Positions 26,401 to 35,400 of a DNA stretch of 64,000 nt are shown in pieces; the stretch's first letter is position 1; the number at the start of each line of letters is the position of its first letter. The translations under genes were made by a program, and so were the position numbers. The stretch covers positions 1,364,001 through 1,428,000 of the forward strand of contig OZ020254.1 of assembly GCA_963971285.1 (NCBI GenBank), written 5' to 3'. The stretch is from Astropecten irregularis (Eukaryota > Echinodermata > Asteroidea > Paxillosida > Astropectinidae). The notes under the pieces were generated by a model. It saw only the letters and a program-made list of their open reading frames with translations. It was not told the DNA's origin and ran no database searches.

Positions 26401-29400
26401 AACAAGTCCTACGTCATATTACACCCAACTTACGTTGTGCAAATTGTCCGAAAATCCGGGTAACTATAGCTGTTGATACATGTATAAAGGACGTATTCTA
26501 TAAATAGCTCGAGCGCGGAGCCCTATTGTCTCCAAAGGCTGCTCTCTACAAGCCTTGTAACACTAAATAAACCCTGACATTGTAACAGAGTATATAGAAA
26601 CACCACCCCAGAACAAGTTGACCCTAAAGGTTCCCCATGGGGGTATTCTCTGAGAACTCTACCAACAAAGGCAGCCAAATGAAGACCAGTGTGGAGTTGT
26701 ACTTTCAATGTTATTTATCGGGTGACCTACCTAGTTGTTTGTTTAAATATGTAATGATCTAATACTGCAAACTGCTCATCAGATAAAATAATGACCTGAA
26801 ATATATAAAATTCTCGGAGTTAATAGAAGGGCCTGACGTTTTGAGGATATATCTCAAAGGTGACATTTTTCAAGTGGTTTGTTTACTTTATTCATTTATT
26901 TATTTTACTTTTTTTGGGGGGGGGAAGGGAGTGGGTTCCTTACTTGAAAGTCAAAGAAGTTGCTGTAGCGCCTGTAGACAACATTTACAGAACCATCGGA
27001 CCATGATACATGGATGACATACACCTGTTAAAATGAAAAGGTAAAATGCAAATAATTGATCATTATTATCTCTCAGCAAAGAGCAACGCACCACAGAAAT
27101 AGTGATATCACAAATGAGGCTGCTAGAAAACAAGTGAATGTTAACATTATTTATGTAGGACAAGAACAACAAATCATGACCTCGAATAGTTAGTGGGGAA
27201 TCATAACATCTAAAATATCTGACTTAAAAACAATGGTCAGATTGTTTTGTAAATTAAAAATGACTACAAAGGTTTGAAAGTACGTTTACCATGGTATTCA
27301 GTTAATTCATGGCTGCAGACCTATTTTTGTATATATTTTTGCCAGCATCGTCATTCTTCTGATTGGCCAATTCCCAACATGTCATACCAGCCTTCTTTCT
27401 CTATAAATGTTGCTGGCAGCACCGTTTACTACATTATTGCCGGCATGACATAATAAAAATCGCCAAATCAGAATAAGGGAACATTTGGCAAAATAGCATT
27501 TGCAGGAAGAACGCTGGTGCTAACTTCATTTGATAGAATCTGGGGATAAAACATTGGTAATTTGTGGACAAGTGCTGTGGTTCCCGGAACTAAAAAGGAA
27601 ATAAAGGACAAGTGGTTTCTAAAACTAATAGAAAAGGAAAGCAAGTTTTTATAGCTTCTTCTGCTCCCAAACGATATTCTTGACTTCAAATATTCCCGAG
27701 TCCTTAAAACCCTAGATTCAAGAAATTTCTCTGATATTTTAGTGAAAAGGTACAATGGCGATTGTGGGTTAACGGGATCCCAAAATACATTGATTTTTTT
27801 GGCTCTGAACTAACTTCTACTCCTCAAAAATGATACTTTTGACTTTCAGCAAATGTTCCTGGGTCCTTAAAAGCCTACATTGAAGAAATTTGTTAAACAT
27901 TTCAGGGTTAAAATTCAATTTTCCTACGCACTTCTTGTAAACTTTAAAACAGACCGTCTGATCGCGTGAGGCCATTTTGTCTGATCTGGTTAGTCTAGTG
28001 CCCAGACCCAACAGACCAAGAGTCCTCAAAATGTCAGAGTGGAAACCAGACTATTCTCGTCTGCGGCCGTCCGTGCGGCGGTGAAATGTTACATTCTTGG
28101 TTACCGTTTTTACCCCATAATTTCCCTCAAAAATCAAAGCCCTGCCCTCTTTCCAAAAATTTAAGCTTGGTAATATAGAGGAGGAGACCAACAAAGTATA
28201 TGTAGGTATAGTTGCGATGATCGTAACCCTAGGTCTGACCAGGGACTGGGACCTTAGGGTTACGACAAAACTTGTTCAAAAAAATGGGTACGACCTTTTT
28301 GGCCAACTCCTGAAGTACGTTTCCACTTAGTTTTCCACTTTCCAAAATCCAAACACAAAATCTGACTACATGGATCTGATCGGTACTTATCAATGAGTCA
28401 TATAAAACCACTTTGAATATCGAAAGATCATTTTCTGCAGAAAAAATGACCAAAAACTTACCGAAGGTGTCGAGATTCCCTCCGTTTGCCGTCAGTCGGC
28501 CATTTTGAATAGTGCGCAGTGCCATCTCGACCAAATTACGTCATGCGCAATGCCGTTTTGGCTGTTCCACCTTTCAAACTCAAACTCGCAGCCCTATGGA
28601 GGGCTCGTATCACGTGCGTTGTACAGTGCTATACACGGCATATCGCATAGTGCGTGACCGTGTCCGTGTAATAAATCACAGGTTATTGAATCAGTGACCA
28701 GACCCGTGCGCCGAAACTGCCGAATTAAGTTTTCCACTGCTCTTCTGATATGACAGGTGAAGAAAAACGTATACGGCGTGATTTGTTTCCGACAACCAAC
28801 ACAGGCCGACATCGAACACATGCGAAATCTAAATACTAATAAAAATATTCTGATCGACCGTCCTGCAAAGTACCGTAAATCGTCGGCTGATCAGCTTATA
28901 AATCTTACTTGAATTTCAATTTCAGTAATCAATATTTTGTTTAATTGGCCAAGTAGAAACACTCTTTTCATAATTATACTGAATCTAAAAAAATTATCGT
29001 GAAATCCTTCCGAAACCGACCGACGATCGCATTAAAAAATTAAGACGTACAAACATTGCCCACACCGCAGAGAAAGACAGCCTGGTATCCGCGTGCGTGA
29101 TAGCCACAGTTTCAAAGCAAACGTGCACCAGCGAAAGTCTCAACCAGTACGTTACACACGTGCCGTGTGCTTGAAATGAAGTGTATATTGTATGGTGGCT
29201 TTAAAGGGACATCGCAAACAAATATTGACGCCAATATTGACGCCAATATTCACGACTTTTACCCCAAGTCGCAAATATTGACGCCAATATTGACGCCAAT
29301 ATTTACGACTTGGCCTCAAGTCGCAAATATTGACGTCAATATTGACGCCAATATTCACGACTTGGCCTCAAGTCGTTAATATTGACGCCAATATTGACGC

Positions 29401-32400
29401 CAATATTCACGACTTGGGCCCCAAAGTCGCAAATATTTACGCCAATATTGACGCCAATATTCACGACTTTTACCCCAAGTCGTAAATATTGACGCCAATA
29501 TTGACGACAATATTCACGACAGCCTCCAAGTCGTAAATATTGACGCCAATATTGACGCCAATATTCACGACTTGGGCCCCAAGTCGCAAATATTTACGCC
29601 AATATTGACGCCAATATTCACGACTTGGGCCCCAAGTCGCAAATATTTACGCCAATATTGACGCCAATATTCACGACTTAGCCCAAGTCGTAAACCCACT
29701 CAGGCGTGAATTTTTTTTACAGCAACTTGGGGCGTCCGTTTCCTACACCGTCTGGCACCCAGACCCACCGATCTTATGGGACGAAGTGCAAAAAGTCTTC
29801 TAGAAAATTATTTTTGTGGCCACCACCGAGGGAGGGGCTGAATTTTGCACCAGTTGACCATTAGGACATGCTGATCATATAATTATTTGCTTGTTCCCCT
29901 TGTGCAAAAGTGCCACGTTTGGGAGAAATTCGGCAAAAAAGGTTGAGGGCGAAAACACGGACATATGGGGCGAGTTAGGTTTTTTCGCGTGCACTCTATG
30001 AACATTTCGCCCAAAGTCACTTCACCCCCGTGAATTTCGCCACCAATTTCATAGCGTATCACTATCAGTAAAGTACATTCATGAGTCATCGAGAAGGAAC
30101 GTACGGGTTTCCTTCTCAAAACCCCACTTCTTAATACTTTAGTAGTCTTTTGGCTGTGATTAAAAAATCTGATTATTTTAATGATTGCCTCCCCAGTTTT
30201 GATAATTAACATGATTTGAAGAGTTATTATTGAATAAAGATCGATGAAGATGTTGGAAAACACTGACTTCTTTTCTTGATAATATTTCTGAATTAGTGTG
30301 GCAAGGCAATCTAAAAGATTTGTTTTTTATAATTATTTTTTTTTCATAATAATTATATAGACACAAAAAATTCAAGCATAGAATAGTCACCAAAATCTTT
30401 ATTTCTCATCATGTAACACATAAAATGTGCATGTATTTATTTTTTTCTTTCAGGAACCGAGTACACTAACATTATACCTTAAAAATACCACTATTAACAA
30501 ACTATCAAGCCTATACTTTACAGTGGCAATGAAGGTAACTGTCCTACTTAGATGCCCTAGATATTTGTATGTGTAGAATGTCAGACAAGTCGACCGGTGG
30601 GACAACTCGACTTGAGACAGGTCGACCGGTGAGACAGGTCGACCGTTGAGACAGGTTGACCGTTGAGACAGGTCGACCGGTGAGATAGGCCGAGACAGGT
30701 CGACCGGTGAGACAGGTCGACCGTTGAGACAGGTCGACCGGTAAGACAGGTCGACCGGTAAGACAGGTCAACCGGTAAGACAGGTCGACCGGTAAGACAG
30801 GTCGACCGGTGAGATATATACCGTGTATCGAAGCATTTTGAGCCCACGGGAAGCCGTGAAACGCTTTGATACACGATATATATCTCACCGGTCGACCTGT
30901 CTCACCGGTCGACCTGTCTCGGCCTATCTCACCGGTCGACCTGTCTCAACGGTCGACCTGTCTCACCGGTCGACCTGTCTCAACGGTCGACCTGTCTCAC
31001 CGGTCGACCTATCTCAAGTCGAGTTGTCCCACCGGTCGACTTGTCTGACCCCCCTGTGTTCACTAATATGACAGAATTTTTCAACCTGCTAAGTAAGGGG
31101 TGACCGAGCATAACTAATGTGATTGAAACACAAGTTCTATATACATGTACATGACATGTACATGACATGTACTCAAGCATAGTAAATAAACATGTTCAAC
31201 GTTGACATAATTAATGGTAGAAAATATGTACGTACAGACGGTGCAAGGTCTCATACATCCCACTTTCATAAAATTGGGTTTAAGATGTCAAAATAATCCC
31301 CCTTACTTAACAATCAAACCAAGTATTGTACTGATTTCTGCTAAATAATTATTGTCCCATTAATAAGTACATGACAACAATATACAGTAAAAATAAAACC
31401 TTTTTGAGTATGATGGCATAATTCATGTTGTGTATGTTTCAGTGTACAATAATACAAACATGGTAAACTAAACTTCCAAGGTAGATGTGCATTATATGTG
31501 CACAGAGCTGAAGGGTGTAATTATTCCCTGTGATGAGACTGGGAAGTCTTTTAACATTTTCATTCAAAAATTTATATTAGTTTTAAACCGTACCATTTTA
31601 TGTAGCTTCAAAATAATATGCACCAAAGCCATACTTGTCAGTAAGCTGTAAAACTGCTATCTGCCAATGAGTGATTGTGGCATAACTTAAATTATAAAGG
31701 CATCATTTAAAGTTCCATATACTCAGTGAACTGAAATACAATATTTCGATACACACATCAAATAAATAAATGTTCAATTTTGATAAATCAGAAAAGCCTG
31801 ATAAATCTGCAGCTTTTCAAAAACTTTGAAAGTACTGTATTTATTTGAGTTTTCTACAAGCATCCCAATAACAACACTTTGAGACAGGCATGTTTTGCAG
31901 TATTAAAAACAATCCCATTCTGCAGACTGCTAAGAAAAGATGGGCTGCAACTAATTATGGAGGCATAGTTGAAAGTTTTATCTGGAGAAGTATCACAAAA
32001 AAGCTGCAGATACACAAACCCATTTAAGTTTACATGTACATTGATGAAACATACATAAATAAGACTTGAAGCTATGCATGGTGGAAGTACTAAAAGAAGG
32101 TAGGTTTGCGGTGACACCATGTAATCTATTATGCGAGAGTGTTTGTTTCTGAGAACTTGAACCGGTGGAAGTTATCTCGACGTTTAGAACAGTGTGCTCT
32201 GTTCGTCCTCAGCAGAGTGACTGAGGATAAACAGAGCACACAGTTTCAAGATAATACCATCGGTTCTTCTCAGAACCTCACACTCTCACAGAAAATATTA
32301 CATGTGTCACCGCAAACCTACCTTCTTTCAAACATGCATGTTATGTAAACCCAAACCATTACTTGTTATTGAGCATGTTAAGGTACATGTACACTACAGT

Positions 32401-35400
32401 TTGTGAATACATGTACTTTCATGCAAATGGTGTGCGTATTTTACGTAAATGACAGAAAATGAATGTCATTGCTCATTGCTGGTATATTACTACATACAGG
32501 ACAAAAATCTAATGCAACACAGCACGTCAAATTCTAAGCGTAATTTGTTCTTGTACTCCCTCGATTCGTTGGTGGACTGTCCTCATCACTGCACGTGCCT
32601 CGTGTCATAATCAGCCACTGCATGAGAAGTCGGTGCTATGAGTGGAGAAAAAGAAAAGAAAAGAAAAGAAAAGTGGGTCTCGATAAGCTGTTAACATGGA
32701 TTGCAAATATTGATGTAGATGGAGTGCGGAAGGACAAAGCTTACAATATTCCAATTCAGGTAATAAATTGACCCATAGCCTATCATTTTTGTAATTTGAC
32801 ATTCATATGCGAACCCAGCTTTTCATACAGGGCCTGAAATTGAAATTGACATTAATAAGACATAATGTAGTTAAGTTCTATTCCAAAATAAAAATATTTT
32901 AGCAAGCATTTGACAAATGGTTGTCCATATCAGGAAACCTTGAACACGATGATATTAATAAACCACCTGGCACCTGTATATGCCACACACTCAAACAACA
33001 CCCTCACTGAGGCAAAAACAAGCAGAACGCTAAACCACAGCTGCCTGGTGTAAAAAAGTGAACATGACATCAGCATACCAGTAGTGCTGCACATTATGCA
33101 AGGGTTATGCAAGGGGTCTAAACACAGGTTTACACCTTGGCGGCCATCTTAGATTTTGATCACAACTTCAAAACGAGGCACTATCACGCATGTGCACTTT
33201 TCGAAGTGTACACCCGTGTATTGTCAAATATCCCTCTTCCTTGATGAAAACTCACCTACAGCTTGTTGGCACTGTCTTTTTAATTCATAGCGATTACCAC
33301 TCTTCAACACTCCCAATGATTTCAACTCATCATCAGACATAGAGGGAATCATGGAGGAAGTCACCTTTAAGAAAAACATAATCTTTAGTAAACATGCTGA
33401 ACACAAGCCATTGAAAAGGGGAATTGTAGTTAGTACTTTAAATGAGGGGTATAGGAGGTAAAAAACTACATATACTTCACTTAGTTCATCATGGGAACTG
33501 TCACTCGAGTCCAGGACTCGGCCTGAAGTTGCAATTTTGTTGACTTGCACTCGACTTAAGTCGTGAGTTATGTTAGGCAATTGAGACTCTGACTTGACGA
33601 GTATGACTCAAACTCAACACTAAGTGACATTTAAAATGTATTTGCCTTTTAAACAACAATCTTAAAATTTTGTCAATGATTTGACATCATTAAATCATAT
33701 AAACAGTAAACAACTGTAGGATTGCAAATAATAACATTTCAGCATTAATACAAGTAAAGTGCTTACAATGTACATCTCTAAGATAGCAACAGCAGCATTG
33801 TAAACATAACTATGACTTACGAGTACTGTACCTTATTGCACTGATCAAAATGGAACAACCTAAAACATATTGATGGGTTTAAGTAATTCAAGTCGGGGGC
33901 TGGTCATGTCGTCCCCCGCTCTCCCCCAAGCAAGCTCGGCCCCAACAAGAAGTCGCCCCCAACAAAGTCGCCTCCTAACCAGCTGGTTTGAGGGTGAATT
34001 TGTTAGGGGCATCTTTGTTGGGACCAACTTTGTTGGCAGAAACTTTGTTGGGGGTAAGTTTGCTGGGGTGACATGACCAGCATTCTTCAAGACAACATGT
34101 GTGTAAAAACATAGTTTTGGTAGTCCTAAAACTCATCATAATAAGGGGGGGGGGGGGGGGGTGACAGGCGGAATGGAAGTAATGATACTGGGCTGGCTTT
34201 CATAATAATTAAGGTGAGGAATGGGTTCAGTTAGGTGAGGGGCTATTTTTACAAATATGATTATAATCGTCAGTGTACCTGTTGTCGAGGTATCAAGTTT
34301 TTGAGGATTGACCTCCTATCATTGGTAGCGACTCCCAGGCCTGTATCACACAATCAGTTGATTTGTTTTATATATGTACGTGCTCCCCGCAAGCCGAAAC
34401 TACATGTCATCAACAGTTAACTTCTGTATGTGACTTTTTGTCTTGCTTGGAATAATTAATGCTTACGTTACACCCTCGAAAACCGGTACATCGAGGATTG
34501 GGGGCCTAATTTAGTAATATGAATCCCCAGAAGACAACCGCAAGTGGAACAACTCATTTCGGGTCACTTTAATGACAAACATAAATAAAGTAGGCCTAAT
34601 ATTATAAGAAATACAATTATATTTACCCGGTTTTCAGTCTCCATTTTCGCGAGGTGGAGTGGCATGTGTACAGCATAGCATGCATAGAGCTGGTACAACA
34701 CCGCATGCAGTTGGTGATAAAAAGCAATCAGTGCAGGCAACCACGAGCGAGACGGGTGCACCAGACTATTTGATAACCTACCGAGCTACCTAGGTTACTA
34801 AAAAAATCCAAAAATTCACGCCTGAGTGGGTTTGCGACTTGGGGCCCAAGTCGTGAATATTGACGTCAATATTGGCGTCAATATTTACGACTTGGGGTCC
34901 AAGTCGTGAATATTGGCGTCAATATTGGCGTAAATATTTGCGACTTGGAGCCCAAGTCGTGAATATTGGCGTCAATATTGTCGTTAATATTTGCGACTTG
35001 GGGCCCAAGTCGTGAATATTGGCGTCAATATTGTCGTCAATATTTGCGACTTTAGGCCATGTCGTTAATATTGGCGTCAATATTGGCGTCAATATTTACG
35101 ACTTGGGGTAAAAGTCGTGAATATTGGCTTCAATATTGGCGTCAATATTTACGACTTGGGGCCCAAGTCGTAAATATTGGCGTCAATATTGGCGTCAAAA
35201 TTTACGACTTGGAGGCTAAGTCGTGAATATTGGCGTCAATATTGGCGTCAATATTTACGACTTGAGGCCAAGTCGTGAATATTGGCGTCAATATTGACGT
35301 CAATATTTGCGACTTGAGGCCAAGTCGTCAATATTGGCGTCAATATTGGCGTCAATATTTGCGACTTGGGGTAAAAGTCGTGAATATTGGCGTCAATATT

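Noticed and set aside
29220-29690. Regularly spaced repeats resembling a CRISPR array
   Set aside because: The spacers are repeats too, the units are palindromic and mirrored at 34811-35447, and the host is a eukaryote with spliced genes.
30544-31071. Open frames of up to 114 codons
   Set aside because: Translation of the 17-bp foldback units in several frames; no protein signature.
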